Assembly (NCBI GenBank): GCA_000721375.1
Contig: JOGW01000007.1
Coordinates: forward strand, 310,001 to 374,000
Direction of reading: 5' to 3'
DNA from: Streptomyces sp. NRRL B-3428
Lineage (GTDB): Bacteria > Actinomycetota > Actinomycetes > Streptomycetales > Streptomycetaceae
DNA length: 64,000 nucleotides
The notes under the pieces were generated by a model that saw nothing but the letters and a program-made list of their open reading frames with translations, was not told the DNA's origin and searched no databases. Below, piece by piece: positions 48,875 to 57,417 of the stretch (positions are counted from its first letter, which is position 1; each line of letters opens with the position of its first letter). A program made the position numbers and the translations under genes.

Positions 48875-51800
48875 CGCGCCTCCACCCCGCCTCGCAGCAT
48901 CGCGTCGGCCACCGCGGTGGCCGCGGTGCCCCGGTCCAGATCGCAGAAGGTGTCGCGGAACCGCTCGTACGCGCCCTCGTACTCGACCGCTGTCGCGGGC
49001 AGTCCGCGCAGCGCGGCGATCACCTCCTCACCGGTCCGCAGCAGCGGGCCAGGGGCCTGGGCGGCGAAGTCGAAGTAGAAGCCGCGCAGGCCGTCCCGGT
49101 ACTGCTCCAGGTCGTAGGTGTGGAAGACCATCGGGCGGCCGGTCTGCGCGAAGTCGAACATCATCGACGAGTAGTCGGTCACCAACACATCGGCGATCAA
49201 AAGGAGTTCGGCGGCGTCCGGGTGGCGGGAGACATCCCGTACGAAGGCGGACTCCGGGACCGAACCGCCCACCAGGTAGTGGCGCCGCACCAGCAGCACG
49301 TGGTCTTCGCCGAGCGCCGCCTGCGCGGCGGCGAGGTCGAGCTTGAGGTCCATGCCGTAACGGCCGGACTTGCGCGGCTGGTTCTCCCGCCACGTGGGCG
49401 CGTACAGGATGACGCGTCTGCCGTCGGGGATGCCGAGCCGCTCGCGTACGGACGCGGCGACCTTGGCGCGGTCGGGGGCGTGCAGTACGTCGTTACGGGG
49501 ATAGCCGCTGGGCAGCACCTCGCCGGTGTAGCCGAAGGCTCCCGAGAGGACCGGTGTGGAGAAGCTGTTCGGGGAGACGAGCAGCGACCATTGCGCGGCA
49601 AGCCGCGGCAGGCTCTCGATGTAGCGCGGATCGGCGGAGGAGGTACCGGCGACGTCGCGGCCGATGCGCTTGAGCGGGGTGCCGTGCCAGGTCTGCACGA
49701 CGAACTGGCCGGGGGCCCGCTCGAACCAGTCGGGCAGCTGGCTGTTGGTGACGATGTACCGGCTGCGGGCGAGCGCCTCGTACCACTCGGCGCTCCACTG
49801 CGTGACGGACTGTGTCCCGGTGGGGAGCTCGACCTGTTGGTCGCGCACGACCCACAGATGGTTCAACTCACCTCCGCGCCTTAGCAGTTCCTCGTGGACG
49901 GCGCGCGGCGAGTCGGAGTACTGGCGTCCCCCGAAGCTCACGTACAGGACTGTGTCGCGCAGCGGCTGGGTCCGCTGCCGGCCGTACCGCTGCTTCAGGC
50001 CGTCCTGCGCACCGCGCCCGCGATCGGCCGCCGGCAGTGCGGAGCCCGAGGTGATGAGGAGCTGGTCGTGGTGGCGGCGCTGCAGGGTGAACTCCCGCCC
50101 GTCCAGCTCGCGCGCGACGGGCACATCGCCGTGCAGGGCGCTGGCGATCAGGAGCGGCACCCGCCGGTCGGGGTCGCGCTCGCCCTCCTCGCGTACGAAC
50201 AGATACCAGTCGCCCTCGGCGAGCGGTAGCGCTCCGGCCGCCCCGGGGACGGCCTGCGGACGCAGGGTCGCGGTGAACCGCCCGTCGGCGAAGGCGAGTT
50301 GCCCGAGCACCTCCTCCTGGTGGCCGCTGTGCACGAGAACCAGCTCGCGCCGGCGGCCGTCCGCGCGGGGAAAGCTGCCTTCGAGTTCCAGGAGGCCCTC
50401 GTCGGTCCACCGCAGGGCGTCCACGACGGGCCGTACGTCCTGTTCGCGCAGCTCGGTGTTGCCCGAGGGGTTCGCCAGGACCATGAGTTCACGGCCGCCG
50501 CCGAGACCGTAGCGCCCGGGCGCGATGTCGGGTCGCACCGCCAGCGACGCCCAGGCCCCGCCCTTGCGCACCACGCCCACGCCCCACGGGTCGGCGGGAC
50601 CGTCGCCGGACCGGAGCAGTTCCAGGGGCACTTCGGCGGTGAAGGTACGGCCTTCCACGCGTACGGGCAGATCACGGCTCTCCCGGCTGCGCCAGTTCTC
50701 AACCCTGACCGCTTCGAGAGCGGCACCTTCGCCCGGCGCCAACTCGCCGGTGATCACCAGGTGTTCATCCGTCACCTGGTGCTCGACCAGGCGCTGCCCG
50801 GGCCGGTCCACGCGGAGCCGGAAGCGGCCGCCGCTGAGGGTGGGCACGACCCGCAGGAAGTCCTCCAGGTAGCGCACCGGCACCGGACAGGGCCCGCTCA
50901 TCCGCACCGGTCCGGTGCGCGGCCTCGGCCCTCCGGCGACCGCGCCCATCTCCAGGTTCCAGGTCGTGCTCGACCGGCCGGTGACCAGCTTGCGTACGTC
51001 GACCACCGTCTCGAAGCCGGCCCGGTCGTAGTTGTGCAGCCCCTGGCGCGAGGCGAGCGTCGCCTCGCGCGAGGCGCGCGTACGCAGCTTCAGCGGCAGT
51101 GCGCGGCGTCCGGCCCGCAGCCACGCGATCCTGGCGCGGGCCGCGATCCGGCCGGGCGGCAGATTGCGTACGTAGGCATGGCCGGTCAGCCGGAGCCCGC
51201 CGTCCTCGTCCCAGGCGGCCCGCGTGATCCTGGCCTCCAGGGGCAGGTCCGCACGGCTCACGGCGGTGGTGCGGGCCGGCAGCGGTGCGGTCAGGACCGG
51301 GAACTCGGCTCGCCGTCCGCGCCAGGTGCGGCGGGCGCGGAAGGCATGGTGGTTGGCCTTCTGGAACGCCATGAAGGCGAGCAGTTCTTCGATACGGCGC
51401 TCGCGGATGAGCCGCCAGCGCACCCGCAGCCCGAGCGGCAGTGCGTCGAGGACCGCCGGCTCGATGGTGTCCACGAAGGAGTTGGCCTCATCGATGAAGG
51501 CCTGGTGGTAGGCGCCGTCCCCGTCGGGCAGCGCCTCCATGAACATCCACAGGTCGCCGGAGACGACGCTCTCGTCGTAGCGCCGTTTGGCCTCGGCCCA
51601 CCGGTTGTCCTCGGGCGCCTGCGCGAGCCGGTCGCCCAGATAGCGGCTGGCCGCCGTCACCGAGGCGGCGCGGTCCTTGATGGCCCGTGGCACGGCACGC
51701 CGGTTGGAGATCGAACCGTCCCGGTCGCGCCACAGGTACACGGTGTCGGCGAGCACGTCGACACTGCGCGCCTCGAAGTGCGCGGGCAGCACCACCGGGA

Positions 51801-52353
51801 TGTCCTCGAAGAGCACCCCCTCGGGGAAGGCGAAGGCGTGCCGGTCCCAGAAGTCCCGCCGGAAGACCTTGTTGCAGGCGATGCGGTCGCCGAGCAGCTG
51901 CCAGTCCCGGGTGACGTGGGTGGCGCTGCGCGTGGTGGCCATCACCTTGCGGAACATCGGCGACTGCTGCTGAGAGCCGTCCGCGCGCAGCCGGTGGACG
52001 TTGCCCGTCACGAAGTCGGAGCCGCTCTCGCCGAGCATGGCGAGCATCCGCTCGTACGCCTCTGCCGGGATCACGTCGTCGCTGTCCACGAAGGCCAGAT
52101 GGACGCCGCGTGCTTCGCGCACTCCCGCGTTGCGGGCCGCGCCGAGCCCGGCGTTGGCCTGGTCGACGAGGCGGAAGCGGTGGTCACCGTCGGCGAACCG
52201 CCGGGCGATCTCCTGGCTTGCATCCGTGGAGCCGTCGTTGACCATGACGACTTCGAGATCGGTCATGCTCTGCCCGGCCAGCGATTCGAGGCAGGCGCCG
52301 AGGTAGTCCTCGACGTTGTAGATGGGGACGACGACGCTGAGGCGGGCTGTCAT
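48871..52353 (-). CDS. Large GT2 / middle-domain / CDP-glycerol glycerophosphotransferase fusion
   Basis: A 1,160-residue enzyme. The N-terminal GT2 domain (about 4-230) is intact, with SVVVPIYNVEDYLGACLESL, NDGSTD and DSDD (90-93). The helical end of this part is at about 310-345. Residues about 370-790 form a long region of beta-strand-like segments (LRLTGHAYVRNLPPG; LLELEGSFPRADGRRRELVLVHSGHQEE), suggesting several immunoglobulin- or carbohydrate-binding-like sandwiches. The C-terminal TagF-like domain has VQTWHGTPLKRIGRD, SGYPRND, LYAPTWREN and VTDYSSMMFDFAQTGRP. I chose ATG 52353 because SVVVPIYN should be near the N-terminus. It heads the three-gene operon. Confidence 0.86.
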   Translation of the reverse strand: MTARLSVVVPIYNVEDYLGACLESLAGQSMTDLEVVMVNDGSTDASQEIARRFADGDHRFRLVDQANAGLGAARNAGVREARGVHLAFVDSDDVIPAEAYERMLAMLGESGSDFVTGNVHRLRADGSQQQSPMFRKVMATTRSATHVTRDWQLLGDRIACNKVFRRDFWDRHAFAFPEGVLFEDIPVVLPAHFEARSVDVLADTVYLWRDRDGSISNRRAVPRAIKDRAASVTAASRYLGDRLAQAPEDNRWAEAKRRYDESVVSGDLWMFMEALPDGDGAYHQAFIDEANSFVDTIEPAVLDALPLGLRVRWRLIRERRIEELLAFMAFQKANHHAFRARRTWRGRRAEFPVLTAPLPARTTAVSRADLPLEARITRAAWDEDGGLRLTGHAYVRNLPPGRIAARARIAWLRAGRRALPLKLRTRASREATLASRQGLHNYDRAGFETVVDVRKLVTGRSSTTWNLEMGAVAGGPRPRTGPVRMSGPCPVPVRYLEDFLRVVPTLSGGRFRLRVDRPGQRLVEHQVTDEHLVITGELAPGEGAALEAVRVENWRSRESRDLPVRVEGRTFTAEVPLELLRSGDGPADPWGVGVVRKGGAWASLAVRPDIAPGRYGLGGGRELMVLANPSGNTELREQDVRPVVDALRWTDEGLLELEGSFPRADGRRRELVLVHSGHQEEVLGQLAFADGRFTATLRPQAVPGAAGALPLAEGDWYLFVREEGERDPDRRVPLLIASALHGDVPVARELDGREFTLQRRHHDQLLITSGSALPAADRGRGAQDGLKQRYGRQRTQPLRDTVLYVSFGGRQYSDSPRAVHEELLRRGGELNHLWVVRDQQVELPTGTQSVTQWSAEWYEALARSRYIVTNSQLPDWFERAPGQFVVQTWHGTPLKRIGRDVAGTSSADPRYIESLPRLAAQWSLLVSPNSFSTPVLSGAFGYTGEVLPSGYPRNDVLHAPDRAKVAASVRERLGIPDGRRVILYAPTWRENQPRKSGRYGMDLKLDLAAAQAALGEDHVLLVRRHYLVGGSVPESAFVRDVSRHPDAAELLLIADVLVTDYSSMMFDFAQTGRPMVFHTYDLEQYRDGLRGFYFDFAAQAPGPLLRTGEEVIAALRGLPATAVEYEGAYERFRDTFCDLDRGTAATAVADAMLRGGVEAR

Positions 52354-52460
52354 GCGCTGCGCACATTCCTTCCGGAGAACGGCGTTGGACCTTCGCGTTA
52401 ACAACCGGTGTCCGCACCACGGGTCACCCGGGCTGAGCCATACGGGTGATCAAAAGGAGC

Positions 52461-52489
52461 GGCCCCCGTGCGGGGAAGGCACGGGGACC
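52461..52489 (-). terminator. Terminator after the TylF-like methyltransferase gene
   Basis: CCCCGTGC (52464-52471) and GCACGGGG (52479-52486) form 8 bp, extended after one mismatch by GG/CC (52461-52462 and 52488-52489), with a 7-nt loop. It separates the methyltransferase gene from the large fusion-enzyme operon, so the operon has its own promoter within 52354-52460. Confidence 0.65.
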
Positions 52490-52520
52490 GGTCGTCAACT
52501 CGGAGTTTGGAAGCGGGAGT

Positions 52521-53336
52521 TCACGGCTTGACCGCGATGCGCCCCTCGTCCATCCGCAGCAGCAGCAGCCGCTCCCCCGTCTTCTCCAGGAACTCGTCCA
52601 CGGCCTGGCGCGAACCCTGCCAGTAGCCGTAGTCGTCGATCAGCAGGACGCCGCCGGGCACCAACCGCTCGTAGAGGTGGTCGAGTTCGTGCTTGGTGGA
52701 GGCGTACCAGTCGGTGTCGAGCCGCAGGATCGCGATCTGCTCGGGGGCCTCGCCGGGCACGGTGTCCTCGACCTTGCCCTGGACGTAGTGCACCCGCTCG
52801 GCCGGGTAAGGCACGTTCTCGAAGCCGGACTTGACGTCGTCGAGCGTGGCGACGGCCCAGATCGGACGGTCCTTGCCCTGGACGGCGAGGAGGTCGGCGG
52901 CGGACTTTCCGTCGCGTCGCAGATCCTCTTCGGTGGGCTCGGTCATGCCCTCGTACGTGTCGAAGAGGTACAGATCGCGGTCGCTGACACCACAGTTGAG
53001 CAGGGTCTTCGCGCAGGCCTGCATCGAACCGCCGCGCCAGACCCCGCACTCGACGATGTCGCCGGGGATGTTGTGCTTCACGACATGCCGGGTCGCGAGG
53101 ATGAAGGCGTTCAGACGCTCCGGCGAGGTCATGGTCCAGGGCTTGACCGCGCGGATCGTGTCCTTCGCCTCGTCGTCGTAGTCGACGGGGAGGTTGAGCC
53201 CCTTGGGCTTCGCCTTGGCCGCCGGAGCGGACGCGGCCTTGGGAGCGGCTGCCCGCGGCTCGGGCACTCCCGGCCGCGAGAGCTGGTAGCCGGTGAGGGT
53301 GCGCAGGGTGCCGTTGACGGCGTTCTTCCATGCCAT
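52521..53336 (-). CDS. TylF/MycF-family O-methyltransferase
   Basis: A 271-residue SAM-dependent, metal-dependent sugar O-methyltransferase related to macrocin O-methyltransferase TylF. An Ala/Lys/Pro-rich tail of about 45 residues is followed by the conserved core: NAFILATRHVVKHNIPGDIVECGVWRGGSM (about 75-104), YLFDTYEGMTEPT, and LRLDTDWYASTKHELDHLYERLVPGGVLLIDDYG (about 200-233) with the metal-binding aspartates DTDWY and DDYG. On the minus strand, GTGACT-n17-TAGGGT lies just before the ATG, so the transcript may be almost leaderless. In this setting it probably methylates a sugar of the wall polymer, a known modification in Streptomyces walls; no antibiotic genes are seen. Confidence 0.88.
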   Translation of the reverse strand: MAWKNAVNGTLRTLTGYQLSRPGVPEPRAAAPKAASAPAAKAKPKGLNLPVDYDDEAKDTIRAVKPWTMTSPERLNAFILATRHVVKHNIPGDIVECGVWRGGSMQACAKTLLNCGVSDRDLYLFDTYEGMTEPTEEDLRRDGKSAADLLAVQGKDRPIWAVATLDDVKSGFENVPYPAERVHYVQGKVEDTVPGEAPEQIAILRLDTDWYASTKHELDHLYERLVPGGVLLIDDYGYWQGSRQAVDEFLEKTGERLLLLRMDEGRIAVKP

Positions 53337-53450
53337 ACGCGCGGACCCTACGCGGAATTCCCTCCACAGTCACTTTGCGTCAACTTGCGGTTACTCACCG
53401 TACGTTGGGGTGGGCGGCTGGTGTCGCCCGGCCGCCTCCCGGCGGACCGC

Positions 53451-54155
53451 TCAGCCGACCTGCTGCGGAACCGCGCCACCAGGCACGCAGCCGGCCCGCG
53501 CGGGCAGCGGCTTCGGCGCGGGAACACCGTCGACTCCCCCGATCCGGTTGGCCCACCAGCAGGTCACTCCGCGTACGACGCGCATCCGCAGCGCCGGGTA
53601 GGACACCGGCCGTTCGAAGACCCCCACCGAGTCGCCCCAGTACGCGTTCTTCGCGTCGATGCCCGGGTAGTCGTGCCGGATCCCCTGGAACGGCGGGAAG
53701 TCCGTGTGCACTTCCTTGAGCGTGAGCCCCGACCACGCGGCGAGCGCACGGAATCCGTCCGGGTAGTACCGCCAGCAGTCCTGCGCGTCGTGCACATGGC
53801 CGCGCGAGGGTGCGGTGATGAAGGCGCGGCCGCCCGGCTTGAGCACCCGCGCGATCTCCAGCATCGTCCCCCAGAAGAAGGGGATGTGCTCGAACGCCTG
53901 CCCCGACAGCACGAAGTCGGCGCTGCGCGACTTCACGGGGATGCGGTACGGCCGGGTCATCACGCGGTCGACGTTGCGCCCGTCGAGCACGTCCACTCCG
54001 ACGTAGTCGATGTCGCGCCCTTCGAGCAGCGCCCTGTGGGTGCGGACCTGACGGTCGGAGATACGCGATCCCAAGTCCACGACTCGGGATCGCCCTTGGG
54101 CGGGCATGTACTGCTCGACGCAGAGCTTCATGTGGGCGTAGGCGGAAGGGTGCAT
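53451..54155 (-). CDS. SAM-dependent methyltransferase (Methyltransf_11 type)
   Basis: A 234-residue class I methyltransferase. Motif I is VVDLGSRISD (about residues 25-34), followed by YVGVDVLDGRNVD, LSGQAFEHIPFFWGTMLEIARVLKPGG (about 83-109) and AFITAPSRGHVHDAQDCWRYYPDG. The last motif, with tryptophan and tyrosine, is common in methyltransferases linked to polysaccharide clusters. ATG 54153-54155 has GAGAGGA at good spacing; an in-frame extension to 54320 overlaps the next gene and is unconserved. It shares the upstream 12-mer CAASTTGACGCA with the TylF-like gene. The acceptor is unknown. Confidence 0.86.
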   Translation of the reverse strand: MHPSAYAHMKLCVEQYMPAQGRSRVVDLGSRISDRQVRTHRALLEGRDIDYVGVDVLDGRNVDRVMTRPYRIPVKSRSADFVLSGQAFEHIPFFWGTMLEIARVLKPGGRAFITAPSRGHVHDAQDCWRYYPDGFRALAAWSGLTLKEVHTDFPPFQGIRHDYPGIDAKNAYWGDSVGVFERPVSYPALRMRVVRGVTCWWANRIGGVDGVPAPKPLPARAGCVPGGAVPQQVG

Positions 54156-54310
54156 CAGGGGTCCTCTCGGATGGTTTCCCCCCTCAACTGCCGCGCACCG
54201 GGCCGGGCTACGGTCTGCGTCAAGTTGGGTACATTCGTGCCGTGTCCGCGGGCAGCGCACCCGGCTGCGGATTCCCGCGGACCCGGTGGCGGCCGAGAAG
54301 GCGTTCCGTG

Positions 54311-55957
54311 TCAGGCCCACGTCCGCAGCAGCTGCGGCAGGGGCAACAGGAGCACGTCGATGTGGAGTTCGGCCGCGCCCTCGGACGTGGCAAGACCGAT
54401 CCCGTACGCCCTCATCCGGTGCCGCTGCGGCCGGGCCCCGGCGGCGTCCCCGGGCACGTCCGCGAACAGGACGGGCAGGCTCTCACCGAGTGCGGCGGCG
54501 GTGAGGCGTACCGTGCAGCGTTCCCAGGGCGTTCGCTTCGCCGGGAACAGATCGGCGAGCGGAATCCCGGTCCGTACGAGACTGCCGTCGCCGTCGGCCG
54601 TCACCTCCGCGCTGTACGAGCGCGCCACTCGCTCACCCGCCCGCTCCAGGATCGCCTCGGCACGCACCACTCCCAAGGCGGCCAGATCGGGCAGTGAGCT
54701 GCGCGCCTCCAGATGGAGGCGGCCGTCGACCACACCGGTCTGGACCGGACCGAGGTCCTGCTCGGCGAACCGCTTGCGGGTCTGCCCGGTGATGTCGAAC
54801 CAGGCATCGGGCAGGGCGAGTTCGCCGGCGCGGAAGCAAGGGTGCCCCGCGTAGGCCCGCTCCCCGTCCACCACGACCGCGGGACCGCCGTCCCGCAGGC
54901 ACTCCAACACGGCGATCATGGCGTCGAGTTCGCCCTTCTCGGCGAGCCGGAGCAACAGCACCTGGTCCACCGAGAGCTTCCGCAGGGCGTAGTCGCTCGC
55001 GTACTCGGCATGAAGGGCGCCCACCCCGTCGCAGACGGCGCGCTGCACCTCGGCGTCGAGTTCGAGGAACTCCGCGCCGATCAGCCGCGCCACCTCCCAC
55101 GTGAAGTGCCGCTGGTGAATCCACTCCCGCCCACGCCCCGGCTCCGAAAGCCGCCGCGTGAGCTCGAAGAGCTGCCGGGTGCCGCGCAGCCGGTCGAGGG
55201 CGCGGTAGGAGACCGTGGCGTTCGTCGCGTCGTCACGGCGTACGGCGAAGTAGTAGTCGTAGTCGGCGAGTACGGTGATGCGCCCGGCCCTGAAGCAGGC
55301 CTCGAGCGTGAACGGCTGATCGCTCAGGACCGGCAGCTCCTCGCTGAACCGCAGACCGTGCCGCTCGATCAACTCCCGGCGGAACAGCTTGGTGTTGGAG
55401 AGCGCCCAGGGCAGCGCGGAGTCGTACAGCGTCACCTCGTCACGGCTCTCGGCGAAGACCGCCTTGGACACCCAGCGCCCGTTCACCCCGACCATCCGCC
55501 CGAGCACGACGTCGCTGCCGAGCCGGTCGGCGGCGTCCACCATGCGCTCCAGCGCCTCGGTGCCCAGACAGTCGTCGGCGCCGACGAAGAACACATACCG
55601 GCCGCGCGCCAGGTCGAGTGCCCGGTTGCTGGGTGCGGCCGGGCCGCCCGAGTTCTCCTGGCGTACGACGGTGAGGACACCGGGGTGCAGCTCGGCGAAC
55701 CGCTGAAGTTCCTTGTCGCCGCCGTCCGTCGAGCCGTCGTCGACGGCCACGATCTCGATCCGGCCGGTCCCGATCGTCTGCGAGACCAGCGAGGTCAGAC
55801 AGTCGGTCAGATACGGCATGGTGTTGTACACAGCGACGATCACACTGACATCCGGCACATTGCCGGGGGTGTTGGGCATGCCCTGCAAACGACCGAGCGC
55901 GCCGCTCGTTGCACGGCCGCCGACGGAGCCTGCCGCATCAAGTGACGCTGCGTACAC
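54311..55957 (-). CDS. GT2-family glycosyltransferase with long C-terminal region
   Basis: A 548-residue protein. The GT2 domain (about residues 35-260) has VSVIVAVYNTMPYLTDCLTSL, VAVDDGSTDGGDK and a metal motif reading GADD (RYVFFVGADD) instead of the usual DADD/DSDD. A mainly helical region (about 270-380) and a beta-rich C-terminal part (about 400-548, WFDITGQTRKRF, VVDGRLHLEARSSLPDL) follow. No TagF domain is present. GTG 55955-55957 has GAGGCG about 8 nt upstream and adds a 26-residue unconserved head; ATG 55877-55879 (MPNTPGNVPD) is a plausible alternative start. It is divergent from a GT4 gene across an AT-rich promoter region. Confidence 0.82.
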   Translation of the reverse strand: MYAASLDAAGSVGGRATSGALGRLQGMPNTPGNVPDVSVIVAVYNTMPYLTDCLTSLVSQTIGTGRIEIVAVDDGSTDGGDKELQRFAELHPGVLTVVRQENSGGPAAPSNRALDLARGRYVFFVGADDCLGTEALERMVDAADRLGSDVVLGRMVGVNGRWVSKAVFAESRDEVTLYDSALPWALSNTKLFRRELIERHGLRFSEELPVLSDQPFTLEACFRAGRITVLADYDYYFAVRRDDATNATVSYRALDRLRGTRQLFELTRRLSEPGRGREWIHQRHFTWEVARLIGAEFLELDAEVQRAVCDGVGALHAEYASDYALRKLSVDQVLLLRLAEKGELDAMIAVLECLRDGGPAVVVDGERAYAGHPCFRAGELALPDAWFDITGQTRKRFAEQDLGPVQTGVVDGRLHLEARSSLPDLAALGVVRAEAILERAGERVARSYSAEVTADGDGSLVRTGIPLADLFPAKRTPWERCTVRLTAAALGESLPVLFADVPGDAAGARPQRHRMRAYGIGLATSEGAAELHIDVLLLPLPQLLRTWA

Positions 55958-56017
55958 GCGAATCGCCTCTGGATACCCGACAATTGGGATTAACGTTACG
56001 TAATGCATAGAAATGGT

Positions 56018-56036
56018 CACGCTACGTGCTAGCGTG
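56018..56036. promoter_or_regulatory. 19-bp palindrome in the divergent glycosyltransferase promoter region
   Basis: CACGCTACGTGCTAGCGTG is a perfect 7-bp inverted repeat with a 5-nt centre. It lies within an unusually AT-rich stretch (about 55980-56036). TAGCGT in the right arm (56030-56035) is a good -10 box whose start would be almost at ATG 56044 (leaderless). On the other strand GTGACC-n16-TAACGT (about 56020 to 55993) could drive the GT2 gene. One regulator could therefore control both directions. Confidence 0.5.
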
Positions 56037-56043
56037 CCGGATC

Positions 56044-57417
56044 ATGTCAGCACCACCGGACGGGCGGCCGGGACGCCCTCGCCGCCATCTCCTGTACGTC
56101 GCCATCGGCTTCCCACCCGCCGCGAAGAGCTCCACCTACCGCTTGCGCGAGACGGCCAACCAGATGTGCGCCGCGGGCTGGGACGTGACCGTGGTGACCA
56201 TCGCACGGGACTCCTGGGAGCTGGAGGCCGGCATCGACCCGACCCTCCTCGACGGGGTCGATCCCCGGGTGCGAGTGATCGAACTCCCGTTGCGCAGAGC
56301 CGATCTGGAGACGGATCTCCGCCGCTTCCCGGAGGCTCGCGCCGTCGATCCCGCGGGCTGGGTCAAGCGGTTGCGGGTACGGAACCAGGAGTCCTTCCCC
56401 GAACCCGCCTTCGGAGCCTGGCGGCAGGCCCTGGAGCGTGCGGCCGTCGATCTGCACCGGACCCGGCCCGTCGACCTGACCCTGGTCACCAGCACGCCCT
56501 ACGTGACGCTCTCCGCGGCCTGGGCCCTGTGGAAGGAGCACCAGGTCCCGTACGCCGTCGACTTCCGCGACGGATGGTCGGTGGACGTCGTGGGCACCAA
56601 GGTGGCCTTCGGCCCGGACAGTCCCGAGGGACGCTGGGAGCGGAAGGTGCTCGACGAGGCGGTCTCGCTCTGGGTCGTCAACGACGCCATCGCCGAGCAC
56701 TACCGCACGCGCTACCCGCACCTGGCCGACCGGGTGTCGGTGGTACGCAACGGCTACGACGCCGGCAGCGTGCCCGACGTGACCGCACGCCAGGCCTCGC
56801 AACGCCCCCTCACCTTCGGCTATCTGGGCGTGATCAGCTCCCCGGCCGGGCATCTGCGGACCCTGCTCGACGCGTGGCGCGAAGCCCGCGCGAGCGAACC
56901 GCTGCTGGCGGACGCGCGCTTCGAGGTGCGCGGCCACAGCGGCTTCGGTGCCGAACGGGGCGGCGGGCAGAAGATCGAGCTGCTGCGGCAGGCCGAGAAG
57001 GCGGGGGTGCACTTCGGCGGCCCGGTCAAGAAGGCGGAGGTCGCCGGTGTGTACTCCGGCTGGGACGCGCTGGTCCTTCTCGTGATCGGCGGGCGGTACA
57101 TGACGTCCGGGAAGGTCTACGAGTACGCCGCGACCGGGCTGCCCATCGTCTCGGCGCACGCCGTGGACCATGACGCCTCCCACGTTCTGGACGGGCACCC
57201 GCTGTGGACCGGCGCCTGTGGCCTGGACCGGAAGAAGCTCGTCGAAGGCTTCGCCCACGCGGCCCGTCTCGCCATCGCGACCGGCCCCGAGCAGCGGCTC
57301 GCCGCGCAGCACCACGCGCGACGCCACGAGCGCTCCGCGCTGATGGCGGCCGGGGCACGTGACCTCACCGCGCGCATGGACCGCCGGACCGTGCTCTGCG
57401 GAGGAACAACCTCGTGA
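56044..57417 (+). CDS. GT4-like glycosyltransferase
   Basis: A 457-residue GT-B glycosyltransferase. The N-terminal lobe starts HLLYVAIGFPPAAKSSTYRLRETANQM, the pattern of enzymes with a GFPP/PAxxxS donor-side loop, and continues VTVVTIARDSWELEAG and VDFRDGWSVD. The C-terminal lobe has LTFGYLGVISSPAGHL, GVHFGGPVKKAEVAGVYSGWDALVLL, then GGRYMTSGKVYEYAATGLPIVSA, the conserved K-x-YEY-x-A-x-G-PI motif. The sugar donor is unknown. The start ATG 56044 follows a -10 box directly. Its stop overlaps the GTG of the next gene, so the two are coupled. Confidence 0.85.
   Translation: MSAPPDGRPGRPRRHLLYVAIGFPPAAKSSTYRLRETANQMCAAGWDVTVVTIARDSWELEAGIDPTLLDGVDPRVRVIELPLRRADLETDLRRFPEARAVDPAGWVKRLRVRNQESFPEPAFGAWRQALERAAVDLHRTRPVDLTLVTSTPYVTLSAAWALWKEHQVPYAVDFRDGWSVDVVGTKVAFGPDSPEGRWERKVLDEAVSLWVVNDAIAEHYRTRYPHLADRVSVVRNGYDAGSVPDVTARQASQRPLTFGYLGVISSPAGHLRTLLDAWREARASEPLLADARFEVRGHSGFGAERGGGQKIELLRQAEKAGVHFGGPVKKAEVAGVYSGWDALVLLVIGGRYMTSGKVYEYAATGLPIVSAHAVDHDASHVLDGHPLWTGACGLDRKKLVEGFAHAARLAIATGPEQRLAAQHHARRHERSALMAAGARDLTARMDRRTVLCGGTTS

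Noticed and set aside
52521..54155. Antibiotic (macrolide) biosynthesis because of a TylF-like methyltransferase
   Set aside because: No polyketide synthase, deoxysugar or resistance genes are present. TylF-like enzymes also occur in polysaccharide loci, which fits the context better.
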